This document shows positions 42,262 to 54,675 of a stretch of 64,000 nucleotides of DNA, in pieces. Origin of the DNA: Pyrocephalus nanus (Eukaryota; Chordata; Aves; Passeriformes; Tyrannidae). Each line of letters begins with the position of its first letter. Within the stretch, counting starts at the first letter, position 1. The notes under the pieces were generated by a model. It was not told the DNA's origin. It searched no databases and worked only from the letters and a program-made list of their open reading frames with translations. Position numbers and translations under genes: made by a program. The stretch spans positions 27,882,977-27,946,976 of the forward strand of contig CM076259.1 in NCBI GenBank assembly GCA_038380795.1, given 5' to 3'.

Positions 42262-45200
42262 ATGTGGTGAGTTATTAAATCTCCCAGGGGAACTGAGGTT
42301 TATTACTAATCTCATTTTATAAATTAGGTGTTTTTCCTGTAAAGCTGCACTGATTGTCAGATCTGAATGTATCTACAGCCCAAGTAGCTTCAAGAACAGG
42401 GCAATTAAGTAGGGAATAGGACTTAAGACCCTTGTGTTCAGCTCTTGCAGCATTACCAGCTTTTATAGAGCTTGAGAGAAGTAGAAAGCACCACTGGGGT
42501 TGTACTCCTGTGTGAAAAGTTACAGGAGAAAGGCAATCCCCATACAGGCCCAGCACTGGTCATTAAAATTCCAGAGCCATGAACTCTGCTGCATGCTGTG
42601 TACAGCTAAAGACTAGCTTTTTCACTGGGAACTGTGCACATATGTGGATGGAAAAGACTTCTGCAATGCCATCTTCCTCCCTTTTTTTTCAGGTACCTTA
42701 TCTTCTTCTGTCTCCCTGCCTGGGCTGATGCGACCTCCATGTATGGAGAGATCTTGTCGCCCAATTATCCTCAACTGTATCCCAATGACGTGAACAAATC
42801 TTGGGAAATCCAAGTCCCTTCGGGATATGGTATTCACCTTTATTTCACACATCTGGATCTGGAACCATCACAGAACTGCGAATACGACTTTGTGAAGGTA
42901 CTGTTCCTGTCCTTGAGTGAGAAAAAGACATGAAGGTGTACAAAGCTCAGGGCTGGAAGAGGAGTTAAGCACATCCCTCATGCTCTGAGCTCCAAGAAGC
43001 CCAGATAACTGAGTGTATCTCCACTAACAGTCACTAAAGGATTTGGGTTTGCCTCATAATCACGTGAGTGTTGTCTGCCCAGTGATTGTCCCATTTATGC
43101 CCCACCTCTCCATTTTTCTCCTATATTCATAGGAAAAACCTTCTTAGTCATCTCTGACACTTCCCTATTGCAAGGCATATTCTTACCCAGTGAACTGTAG
43201 ATGTGAAAGGACCATTTTCCTAGGGTAATGGTTGTCTGTGCCTGAAATTATTCAGAATTAATCCATGAGTGGCCATAGATGATTAAATGCAGTCAGAAAG
43301 TGATTGGAAAGGTTGGAGGTTAGAAACAATCCATCTCTTATGGATAGTGAGCACTCAGATAAAGTGCTGTAGTCCCTTGCACCATAGTTTTCTATGATCT
43401 ATGCACGACAGACTTCTTAAAACTAACTCTGCTCCACGTTATCCCATGAGACACTAAAGATGGAGCATTTCCACACAAACGGGCAGAAACAAGACCATTC
43501 TACCCTGCCATATCTCTATGTAAGATCAGGGGCAGCTCCAGGAGACCTTCAAGGAGGACCAGGGTGGGACAGAATGATGGGCTTGCTCTATCATAATGTG
43601 TCCTTTTGCAACAAACCAGTTAACCTGTTGGACTGCTCTGCAGACTGTCAGGGATTGATTTTGCCATTTTGAATCACAGTGCTGATTTTTTCTACAAATG
43701 GCCATGAGGAAAGGTTGTTAACAGAGGGCTTTCTGGATTAATTTGTATCTATCTGAGAAATTTAGACAGGTATTTCACAGCTGGGAAGTCAGTAGGAAGG
43801 AGCACTGCTCAAGTGTCTTGCAAATATCATGAAACTGGTTGTCTAAGAGCTCCATTCAGCTGCACCCTAGCACCTATAAGATGAAAGACTCAAGTGTTGG
43901 TAATCACATATGTTCCAGTAGGGAGGTAAGAGGTCTCTGAATTCTTCTGCAGATCCTGTTTGGTGACCATGTTGAAGGTGTGCTTTGTGGGCGGAAGAAG
44001 CCTCGTGCCCCCGGCTCCTCCATTGTGGAGGAATTTCACGTCCCTTACAACACCCTCACTATGAGCTTCCAATCAGACTTTTCCAATGAGGAGCGTTTCA
44101 CTGGCTTTGCAGCCTACTATGTTGCAGTAGGTAAGGTTAAAACAGTCTCTTCTGAATCTTTGTAATGTGCAGGCTGGAGAAGGGAGAAAAGCTGACAGAA
44201 GGGTTTTCCATACAAGAATGCCTTATTTAAAAGAAAACCCAGCAGACAGAACTGTATTCCAATAAGGCCAGTATAAATACTGTCTTAGAGATACCTTTTC
44301 CTTATTATCCTCTCATGTTTGCTTCACTTTCTAATCTTTCTCCTGCCCTCAGGGCCCTCTCCTAATTTTGGCTGATTCATCTTTTTACCCTTGCAGACTT
44401 GGATGAGTGCACAGATTTTGTGGAGGAGCCTTGCAGTCATTACTGTAATAATTACATCGGAGGTTACTTTTGTACCTGTCCACCAGATTATTTCCTCTAT
44501 GAGGATAACAGAACTTGTGGAGGTGAGACATCTACATGAGCTGTGGTCAAAAGCAAGAGTTACTTTAGGCCAAGTGAGATACTGTACTTGGAAGACTTTC
44601 TCTATCAACCTTCTCAACCATTTGTCACAGGTATATTTTGGGGGAAAAAAACTATCCCAGTGCAAATCTGAGCTGCAGAAGACTGTGATTTTGGAAATTT
44701 CTATTAACATATTCTTAACATTCTTATTTTTATTTTATGTGTTGAAAGAATTAAGGAACTACTAAATGACATTCTATAAAGCCTGTAATGGAGACCCATA
44801 GTATACTGCTATCTTTGAGTCTTTTAATTTCTGACAAAACAGGGCAGTTCCATAAAGACACAAAAAGTGGCCAAGGGCCTGCTTGGCTTGAATCAAAAAG
44901 TTGCAAGGTCACAAATGGTGCATATTGGAAGGAGTATATGAGGACCTGAGCATGATGAAAGGAGCCTAAATTGCAGGTGGAGGGTAAAAAGGAATTGGAG
45001 TCTGACTAATTGAATAGAGAGTAGACCTGGCTTCAGTTTCTTGGAGAGATACAATGTTGTGACATGGTTATTGCATGAAGCAGCTTGTTGGCTGCACTCA
45101 TGGACCGTTTCCTTCCTGAATCCTTCTTGCGAACGTTCCTTCCTAGTGAACTGCAGTGGAAATGTCTTCACTGAGCCCTCAGGGGAGATTGCCAGCCCCA

Positions 45201-48200
45201 ACTATCCCAACCAGTACCCAGAGAATTCACAGTGTGAGTACCGAGTGGCTCTGAGTCCAGGCTACTTTGTGGTGCTGACCATACGCAGTGGAGACTTCGA
45301 TGTGGAACCAGCTGATTCAAATGGGACTTGCCTCGACAGCTTAACAGTAGGTGTGGGGAGGGAGTCAGAGTGCTCTGGATCTCCCATCAAGCTTCTCATA
45401 TTGAGAGAACTCTCTGACTGCTTAACTTTATTTTTAACTACTTTGCCTTTTGGAGTTCGTGAGAAATGCATTTGAATATGTATATATTGAGTATACAATT
45501 TACTATCTCTCTAAATACATAGAATCATAGAATTAATTGTGTTGGAAGACCCAACCCTTGATCCAACCCCACTGTGATTACTAGATTATGGCACTCAGTG
45601 CCACATCCAACCTCATCTTAAAAGCCTACAGGGACGGTGAATCCACCACCTCTCTGGGCAGGCCATTCCAATGCCTGATCTCTCTCTCTGTAAAGAACTT
45701 CTTTTTAATATCCAACCTAAACCTCCCCTGGCAGAGCTTAAGCTCGTGCCCTCTTTACATTGGTATTTTACATTTATGGTTTGTATTTTTCATTTATTCT
45801 TATTTGTTATTTTCCCAGCTTGTCTCCGGAAAACAGCATTTTGGTCCCTATTGTGGCAGCAAATTCCCAGGTCCTCCTGAAATCAGAACTAGGAATAACA
45901 TTCTTGACATAATCTTCCAGACAGATCATGCTGTACAGCACAAAGGCTGGAAAATACGCTACTATGGGGATCGTGAGTAAACACTTGGAAATGCGTTCAC
46001 TCTGCGGCTGAGTTAGGGAAAGGGTTTGTCCCAGGTCAGATTCATGGTACAATAGCATGTTAACATGCTGACCACTGCTGATACTGAGTGAAAAGAGGAT
46101 GCCTGTTTACTAGGGAAAAAAAATCACTGGGAGAAAGAAGTTGGGAGCTGGAAGGAAAGTAAATCTTGAACCTGTTAATCACTGAGTTCCACCTCTCTCT
46201 TCAAAGCTGTAACCTGTCCCCCAAGTGTAATCCCCAACTCTGTTCTTGACCCAAAGAAGGACAAGTATATCTTAAATGACAATGTGAAGGTGACCTGTGT
46301 GGAAGGCTATGAAATTGTGAGGGTAAGTTACATAAAAACCCGTGTGTCCTCTCTGGCCCTCTCAGCGACATCATGCCCAGAGACTTACATGGATCATGTG
46401 TTCTTTTTCCTAGCAACGAGATAGCATCACAAGTTTTCACTCCAGCTGTCAGGACAATGGTGAATGGAGCAACTCCCACTTGAGCTGTGTTCGTAAGTGA
46501 CCCATCTCTGTATTGCGAGAAGGAGACTAGAATGGAGTCTTTAGGCTATAGATCCCATATATCTTCAGATTAGGTGAATGCTGAAGGTCTGGGAGGTGAG
46601 CCTACTAAAGGGACAGAGAAAGTGAGCACCCATGTCTGTGCAGGGATCAGAGGAGCTGAGTGGTTTCCCATCAGACAGAATAATCATATTACTGAGTGAG
46701 GATGCCCCTTAAATCATTTTTGTTTTGTTTCTACAGCTGTGAACTGTGGTGATCCCCCTCCTGTTGACAATGCCCAAGCCTTGTATGTCTCCAAACTCCA
46801 TGAGCCTCTCTACAAAGCTGCTGTCCGGTATCAGTGTGATGCACCTTACTATACCCTAGAAAACAAAGGGGATGGTAAGTATTTCCTCTGCTACACAATC
46901 ACATTTCTTTGATCAAAGGCCTAAGAAATGGTTCTGGTATTGTCATGGGGCTGAGATTATATCCCATCAGGTCAAGACTGGGAAAAAGTTCTTATTGGTG
47001 TGGGGTTGCAGGCAGTAGTTTTGTGTTGCCTATGTGTTTAATACACTCTAACAATGTTTGTACTTGGACTGTTGACCCTAAATGCATTAGCAAGTCCTCT
47101 CTCATTTGTCTTGTGAGTGAACCATGAAGTTTTTTGTCACACGCAGCACAGACTTCTGGTGGAAAAGTAAAGGACTCAAGAAAGGTATTAGATGAGGTCA
47201 CTCTAAAAAAAGGGATAGAAGCACCCTGGTGGGGAGATAACAGCAATGTTTACCAAGCTGTGCTTGTTTAGGAAGTGAGAAGGTTAGTGCATCTTATACA
47301 GTAATGCTACTTACCCCCTCCTCATCTTGATTGTATCCTTATGGAAATCCTTTTTTTTTTCTCATGTTTTCAAAGTGGTGTATCAGTGCTCAGCCAATGG
47401 AGAATGGGTCAATGAAGAGATGGGAACAAAGCTACCCAAATGTGCCCCAGGTACTACCAAGAATTGTGTGTGTATATATGTGGCCTATGAAGACCACTGC
47501 TTCTTTCATCCTTGTGTTTTTAAACTATTGAGCCTGAAAGTACAGTTGATCCTTTCATGTTTGAGTCACACTGAACAGAGTATTTCTGAAAGCTGTGGGC
47601 CCTATGAGGCAGGAGAAATGGGCGACATAATAAGACATCCGATATAACAGAACCTCTTCAAGCATCAGTGTGTGTTTCTGCACCAGTTGCCCCACCTTCA
47701 AGTGTGCACATTCTCAAGTTGTTTAGTGCTTTAGATCTCCATCTTCATTGAAGGTAGCAAAAAGACTGACAGGTCAAAAATATGTCTGACACTGCTGGAC
47801 CTTTCTGTCTTTTGTCTCTCCCAGGCTACACTGCAGCGCTATAGGGAAAGGCCTTTCACTACTCTGACTGCAAGTCATAGCCTAATCCCTTAAGGTTGAA
47901 TGCATCCTTCAGTATTCAGCTACAGTTACTACGTCTTAAAGCTCAAGCAAGATCCTTGTCAGGGACCTTCTCGTCCTCTCTTTGTGTACTTGGGAGACAC
48001 TATGTCTCCCAGGGAGGGTAGTGCTCCTGCTCCTGACTGCTGGGAGTTATGGCTGGGTCTCAACTTCCAGCTGGTAGAGAGAATTTTAAAACTTGTGTAT
48101 ACTGCACTCTGTTGAGCTTTCCCTCTTAGAGGAGGCAGCATGACTAGGCCTAGTTGTACATGAGGCCTGTTCACTGCTTCAAACCCCCTAATCCTCACTG

Positions 48201-50185
48201 GCAAAGTAAAAGATACAGATGAAGATGATTCAACCCTCTTAAGGGCCAGCTGAGCCAGTGACTTGGACTGTATAACTTAACAGTGCAAAAGACAAACTGT
48301 AAGATAAAGCTTACAAAGAACATGAAGCCAGACTCTTCTCAGTAGGACACAGCAATAAAAGAAAATGACAGGCTCAAGTTAAAACAAATGAAATTCTGAC
48401 TATATTTAAGGAAAAATGCTCCCCCAGAGCACAGGAACTGTTGTCCAGAGAGGATGGCTGATCACCACCCCGAGAGATGATCAGAAGTCACCTGTCAAAG
48501 CCCCTGAGCAACCTGACTTCATAGTTAGGAGGTCAGGGGGGAGGGCATTTAGGAAGGAATAGGTTGAACTAGAGACACTGAGAAGTACTTTCCAGTCTAA
48601 ATCCTTCTATGGTTATGTGAAATTCTTTAACAAACTCTACTTCATTCAAACTGGAAGCTACCTGCTGGCTACAGTTCCTTAATCTCTGATTATATGACTA
48701 AGGATTCAAAGTAAACAAGGTAACGTGGTAAGAAATCAATTTCCTAGCTATGTTAGAATGGCCAATCTTATTTATGCTCTTAGTGCTTACATTTTGCAAA
48801 ATGTTACAGAACATTTTACTCAAAAAGCATGGACCATCTCTGCACCCATAAGACCCACAGATAAGATCTCAAACTGCTTAATATTTTACATACTAATAGA
48901 ATGGAGAGGAAAAATGGTAAAATGTCAGTGACAAACCTGAACACTTAACATGAAAGCATTTGGAGTTCACAATAACAACAACAACAACAAAATAAAGAGC
49001 CGTGTTGTATTTCTAAAAAAATAAAGCAAATATTTGACAATCCCTTCATGTAAAGGGCATAATTCATCAAAGGAAAAATGCTAGCTAGAAGGCAATTAAA
49101 TGGTGCCACTGGTGGGGTGACAATTGGTTTCCAGAAACAAGAATTTGAGAATGAGTATTTTTAAATTATTGATAGTAGTTTTGATAAAATTTTCTTTAAT
49201 TTCTCTGTAAATACTAGTTGTGACCTCTGTGCATAGAATATAAACATTGGTTACTCAGAATCAAAAATGACTTAGAGGACACAGGAAAGAGGGGACTATG
49301 GACTTTCTAGCAGTACCAAAGAACTCCCTATTTGTAACTCCTAATTCTTCCGTCTGGTTTCTCTTTTTTTTTTTTTTTCTTTTCTTTCCAGTCTGTGGGA
49401 TACCTAGTAATCCCATCCAAGACACAGCAAGGATTTTTGGAGGCACCCGTGCAGAAAAGGGCAACTTTCCCTGGCAGGTGTATTTCGATGACCCAAGAGC
49501 AAGCGGTGTACTCATCTCTGAAAGATGGGTAATGACGGCAGCTCATGTGCTGGAGGGATACGAAAAGCCCACCATGTATGCTGGGGTAGTCGATGTTAGT
49601 AAAGAATCTCTGGACTATGATGCCGAACATCTGATCCCAGAAGCTTCATTCATCCATCCTGATTGGAAGGAGGAGCCTGTAGAAACCAGGATCGATTTTG
49701 ATAATGATATTGCACTAGTGAAGCTGAGGGATCCTGTGAAGATGGGTCCAAACATCTCACCCCTCTGTCTTCCTGGTAAATCACCTGAATATGAGCTGCA
49801 AGAAGGGACTCTGGGCTACATTGCTGGATGGGGCCAGAGAGAGAGAGGAAAACTACCTAAGGATCTTTGGAAGGCCCAGATTCCCGTGGTGAACATGGAC
49901 AGCTGCCGATCTGTGAAACCAGAGGGCTACGATGATTCTGTTGTTTACCTGTTCACCGACAATATGATCTGTGCTGGTGGGGGCAAGGACAGCTGTCAAG
50001 GGGACAGTGGTGGAGCCTATGCTATCAAAGATCCTCTTAATGACACACGGTACTATGTCGCCGGGCTGATCTCCTGGGGACCGAAATGCGGTACCTTTGG
50101 TCTTTACACCAAGGTAGTGCGTTACCTGGACTGGATTAGAGAGACCATGAGCAAGCACGAGGATGAAGAAGCTTGGCAGAAATAG
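42262..50185 (+). CDS. C1S: Complement component C1s, serine protease
   Basis: Eleven coding exons: 42262-42266, 42693-42897, 43953-44130, 44397-44522, 45147-45346, 45819-45972, 46207-46322, 46414-46492, 46737-46874, 47376-47450 and 49392-50185; 2070 nt, 689 aa (human 688). C1s is cleaved by C1r in the C1 complex and then cuts C4 and C2. Order: signal peptide ([15 protein letters not shown]), CUB1 ([12 protein letters not shown], with Ca-site residues in [10 protein letters not shown] and SDFSNEERF), Ca-binding EGF ([12 protein letters not shown], with the Asn-hydroxylation pattern), CUB2, CCP1, CCP2, and protease domain in one exon. Activation is expected at R439|I440 (TAR|IFGG). The triad is H477 (TAAHV), D531 (DNDIAL) and S631 (GDSGGA); D625 makes the trypsin-like S1 pocket. 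The His-loop cysteine is absent, as in all C1r/C1s. The first coding exon holds only ATG TG. It is tail to tail with C1R. Confidence 0.96.
45522..45752 (-). mobile_element. CR1 LINE 3' fragment in C1S intron
   Basis: Reverse-complemented CR1 tail ('agaatcatagaattaattgt', 'gggacggtgaatccaccacc', 'ctctgggcaggccattccaa'), inserted in the intron between the two CUB2 exons of C1S, only about 65 bp upstream of the next exon. Confidence 0.93.
48971..48990. repeat. AAC microsatellite
   Basis: Short run of (AAC) units in the long last intron of C1S (47451-49391). The rest of that intron shows no recognisable feature apart from a T-rich tract before the protease exon. Confidence 0.8.
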
Positions 50186-50445
50186 CTCTTTTTCAGCACA
50201 GTCACCCTTTTTAAGTATGATGGCTATATGTTTGGGCTGGCTGTGATCCTGTTCACTCTGCGTATATAATGGGCAATAGATAACACAATGTAACTCATTG
50301 TGTCTATGCTGAGTGGAGAGTCATGAATACGTATCTGTTTCTCCCACTGTCATCATGTCTGGGAAGGGAAACTGTCTTCCTTCTACTCATAATAGTTTAA
50401 GAGCAAGATGTTGTTCTCAATAAAGAGCTTGCTTTCATTTTATTC
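50186..50445 (+). other. C1S: C1S 3' UTR with AATAAA signal
   Basis: Canonical AATAAA at 50419-50424 about 235 bp after the stop codon, followed by a T-rich stretch; cleavage expected near 50440. Confidence 0.85.
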
Positions 50446-51743
50446 TGTCCTATTTTTCCCCACTTGGAGAAGACCTGGCCATGGCTCACCTAACAGGGAG
50501 ATTTCAATGAAGACAAGAAAGAATAATTGTTAGTTCCCAAGATACATTCAGAGCTTGGTTTCTGATTTATATATTCCCTGTACTGTTCGGAATATCTAAC
50601 AGCATTAAAGAATGTCCAAACTACCTTTTGTGCAATATGCTATATTGTGTGTTTATTGCCTTTCTTCTTCTTAGTCTAGACTTAGTTCTCCTTGAACTCC
50701 CTAAATTGTGTGTCTGGTCACATTCTGACCCCTATGCTGCCAGCTTGCACCATGCTATAACATGTGCTACCACACCTCTCTACCTAAAAGTCTTTATGAA
50801 GTTCTTCTAAGATGGTTGCATCTCACTGATCAACCATTACCAGCAATGAGGACTTCAGACTTCTGAATCAAGCTAAATAGAACAGACATCTTCAAAATCC
50901 TTTCATTCACTGGTTGTCAGGCTTTATTTTTTCAAACGTTATTGAGTTAGATAAGAAATAAAGTTTGATTTTTCTCCCACAGCACTACCTTCCTTGGATT
51001 TATGGCAGGTAGTGTTGTGAGAAAAGATTACCTGACATGTGTTAGAGGTATTTTCTGCTCCAGAAGATGCCATATTACTCAATTCAGGACAGCAGAGGAC
51101 AAGAAAAAGAGAAATATGGCTGAATGGTCCAGGAGGAGGAGACAGGAAAAATACTTATTTAGCTGGGACTGCTATTCCTAGGAAGTTTTCAGATTCCTAT
51201 AGAGATTTTTGGCAAATCATCTATTCTCTATGCCTCAGCTTCCTAAATTTTCCTAGTCTCCTGCAAAGCAAGCGATTCCCTCTCCCAAACTAGGGTTTAT
51301 CTGTTGCTCCTGTACAGCCTTGTTTTTCCCTGCTCTTGTTGCCTCTCATGCCCCTTCTTGCCCATAGAGATGGGAAAAATCAACAGGATTCTGATTCATG
51401 GAAATCATGGATGAACTTCTATCACCTGTGCAATTTCACAGATAACTTCCTAGGGCATATTATCTCTAAAGCAAATGAGAGATACTGACATCTGAGAAGA
51501 TCTGGAGCTGCATCTCACAGAAAACAGCGCAAGAAGACAACTTTGACCTTACCCCCAGAGTTCTCCTGTCAAGCTCTTGCAGACTTCATTTCTCTCAGTG
51601 ACTCTCAAGAAAATGGTAGGTTATTCTGCAGTAGCAAAAGTAGCAAAAGACAAGGAGACAACTCCAGAGAATACCCACAGCACGAGAGGTCACCTTCTTT
51701 CTGAGTCAGCATCATTTTAGAGCTGCTGTCCTGCAGTTAAAGC
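50446..51743. other. C1S-C1R convergent gap, nothing recognised
   Basis: AT-rich sequence between the two 3' ends. AATAAA hexamers occur on both strands (about 50954 on +, about 50925 on -), so the transcripts could extend further and overlap. No coding exon or mobile element seen. Confidence 0.5.
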
Positions 51744-52574
51744 TTTATTTTATATTATATAAAAAATCCACCCTCAAATCCTGGTCAGTAAAGGTTCCTG
51801 GGCTCTTTTCTCCATGAGATTGGTTGTCGTCTTCCCTATCTTTCTGAATGTGGCATCACACAGACAACTTCTTTTCATCTCCCTTGAAGCCACCTGGGGT
51901 TTTGAACTGAGTAATCTAACAGTATTTTTTGACAGGTGAGCAGCTGTCACAGGCCATTGTGGAACTGGAAACACTTTAGTGGTAGGTAAAGCAATCCCTG
52001 TATATAGTCCAGAAGTTGCTTTCAGTAGTGGGCATATTCAATTATCATTAAAAACAAAGACAGAAAACCATAACACACCTGGTTTCTCCAGCAATTATTT
52101 TAATATTTATAGAATCTCAGTGATGCCAATGGGCAAACACACAATGTACTCAGCACAAACCACCAGATCATTCAAGAAAGCCTTCTGCCCTGCAACCTTC
52201 CCACACAATAGAGTACAAAAGTAGACCGCAATAGTCTCATGATATTGTCAGCATTTCAAACAATAACATATTTGCTGTCATGAGATTTCCTGATATTATT
52301 AAGGCTTCATCCAGTAGTAAGATTTGGAAGATCTAGAACATCCACAAAGGCATCCCACAAGCTGCCAATGGTACAGCAATTTTGGTAAGTTTTGATGGTA
52401 CCACTAAGAATTCATCAAAGAGTACGGTGGCTTTCATAAGTGCTCATGATGAAGGTTACAGGGTTTGCCTGTTTGAAAAGCCTTTGGGACATCATCAGAA
52501 GCTTTGGATATGATTTGATGTGTCTGGAAATTGATATGCTAGCAGTGATCCTTCAGCTAGTAGGACAGCATCAT
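51744..52574 (-). other. C1R: C1R 3' UTR (end inferred)
   Basis: Downstream of the C1R stop on the minus strand; an AATAAA lies at 51744-51749 (TTTATT on +). A 3' UTR of about 0.8 kb is therefore likely. Open frames within it are short and unremarkable. Confidence 0.5.
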
Positions 52575-54629
52575 CTAGAGCTTGTCCTCCTCTACTATCC
52601 CTTTGATCCAGTCCAAATAACTGAGGATCTTGGTGTAGAAGCCATAACCTTGGGCACAGCCAATACCCCAAGAAACTATGCCAGTAGCCACCCAACGACC
52701 ACTTTCCTTGTCTAACACTGTGAAGACGCTCCCACTATCCCCCTGGCAGGCATCCTGTTTGCCTCTGAGGAAGCCAGCACAGAACATGTTCTCGGAGAAA
52801 ACCATAGGGATGTCTCTCTTACTGTCCAGCCATCTCTGACACTTGTCTCGAGCAACTGCTGGTAGGCTCACGTACTTCAAATCATTTGAGATGATGTTTT
52901 TATCCACACCAAAGCCGCTCACATAGCCCATGTGCCCATCTGCGTAGAAAGTGGTGGCGTTGGTATCCGGGAGACAGATGGGCAGTAGTGTGGGGCCCAG
53001 GGTTACTGGGTGTTTCAGCTCCAGCAGGGCTATGTCCCCATTGAAGTTATATTCATCTTTAGGGCTGTAATCTGGGTGGATAAAGATCCTACGCACAGGG
53101 TGGTTACCCATCTTGTGGAGCTCTTCCACGCTGGTGTGGCCGAGGAAAACGTCAGCCTCCTCTGCTAGCTGGTCCAGGCTCACATTGTTCCTTACTGCTC
53201 CTTTGGGGAAGATGGTGTGGGCAGCAGTCAGGATCCAGCGATCACCCAGGAGGGCACCACCCCCTCGTCCATTGATGCCAGTCAGAGCCTGCCAAGGAAA
53301 ATTGCCTGTCCTTGCTGACAAGCCACCCAAGATCCGCTGGACTTTCATAACAGGATGGACCGGCTTCCCACACACTGTGGAGAAATACAAGGAGAAAACG
53401 TGACACCCTCTATTGCCCTGGCTCATCTCTCTGTTTCCCACACCATCACTGTTTGATTTCACCTTATTTTGGCTTCGTAGATAGACTTCCCTGTCGTCCC
53501 TCACTGACACCATTATCCTCACTCCCCTTTCTGTATGTTGTCCCAGTTTTGTAAAGATTGTAAGCATGAGATGGTAAACACTAGAAGAAGTCAGAGTTCT
53601 TACTGACCTGGCAAGCAGGCAGGAATCTTTGCCTGGCCATCTTGGTCCAGCCAGGTTCCCTCGGGAGAACAGGTGAATCTGTCTGTAGGATGAGAGAGAA
53701 GGAAATGAGACTCCGGCCTGCAGTGTCTGGGGTGGGAAAACAGAACAGAATGGAACAGAAGAGCATAAAATAGAATAGTTTTCAAGGGGTTTCTTTCTCC
53801 AAGGTGTTCCACATACTGCACTCAGTCCTTCCATGACAGAGCTGGGAAAAGCCATCTGTGGTATAATATGAAATTTTTCTGTCTGTGTGTTTTTAAGCAC
53901 CTCAGTTCCAGGAAACCAGTAAAGTTCAGGCACCGCTTCTTTAGAAGAAAAGCCTGAAGGGCCAACTCAGGGAAGTCTTAACTTCACTCAGTCCACATGC
54001 GTACGGAGAACTTTTTTACCTAATTTTTCCCAAAGAAATGAGAAGAAGTAAGGATGTGGATTTTAGATTCAAGTTTCTGGTCTTTGTAGTTCACAGAGAG
54101 TAGGACAAGGTGTTTGTTTCAGAAATGGGAGTAAGATGAGTCAGTTGTTGTAAGTGCTTGTAAGTATTTCTGAGCCGATGTTGCAGGTTGGCTAAACTTG
54201 CATGTCACCTCTCAACACAAACTCCACTACGTCCAACACTCTTGCTTTTCTTAGAAAGTTTGTTCTGGTGACTAAAACTAATTTTTATACAATTTGTCTT
54301 AACACTGAAGTAAATGCTTCTAAGAAAGTGTTTGCTGTTCTCTTTCAAAATTGACTAAATCACAATGACGCCCCATCAGAATTTGGCTGATGCTGATATT
54401 TTCTTGCTCCTGATTTTTTTTTCTGATGAGACCGAGCTCTGACTCTATATGAAGGAGTTCAACTCAGATGCAAGAATAATCAAATTCAACATTAGTACCA
54501 ACTTAAAGAACTCCTTAGCTTCTTGCTCCTGGCCCCAGTGGTAGCACGTCACCTCTCTCCAGCATGCTGCACAACTGTGTGTGTGCTGGCAACTCTATCT
54601 GGCAGACTAATTCAGTTTAAAAATCTACT

Positions 54630-54675
<46 letters not shown>

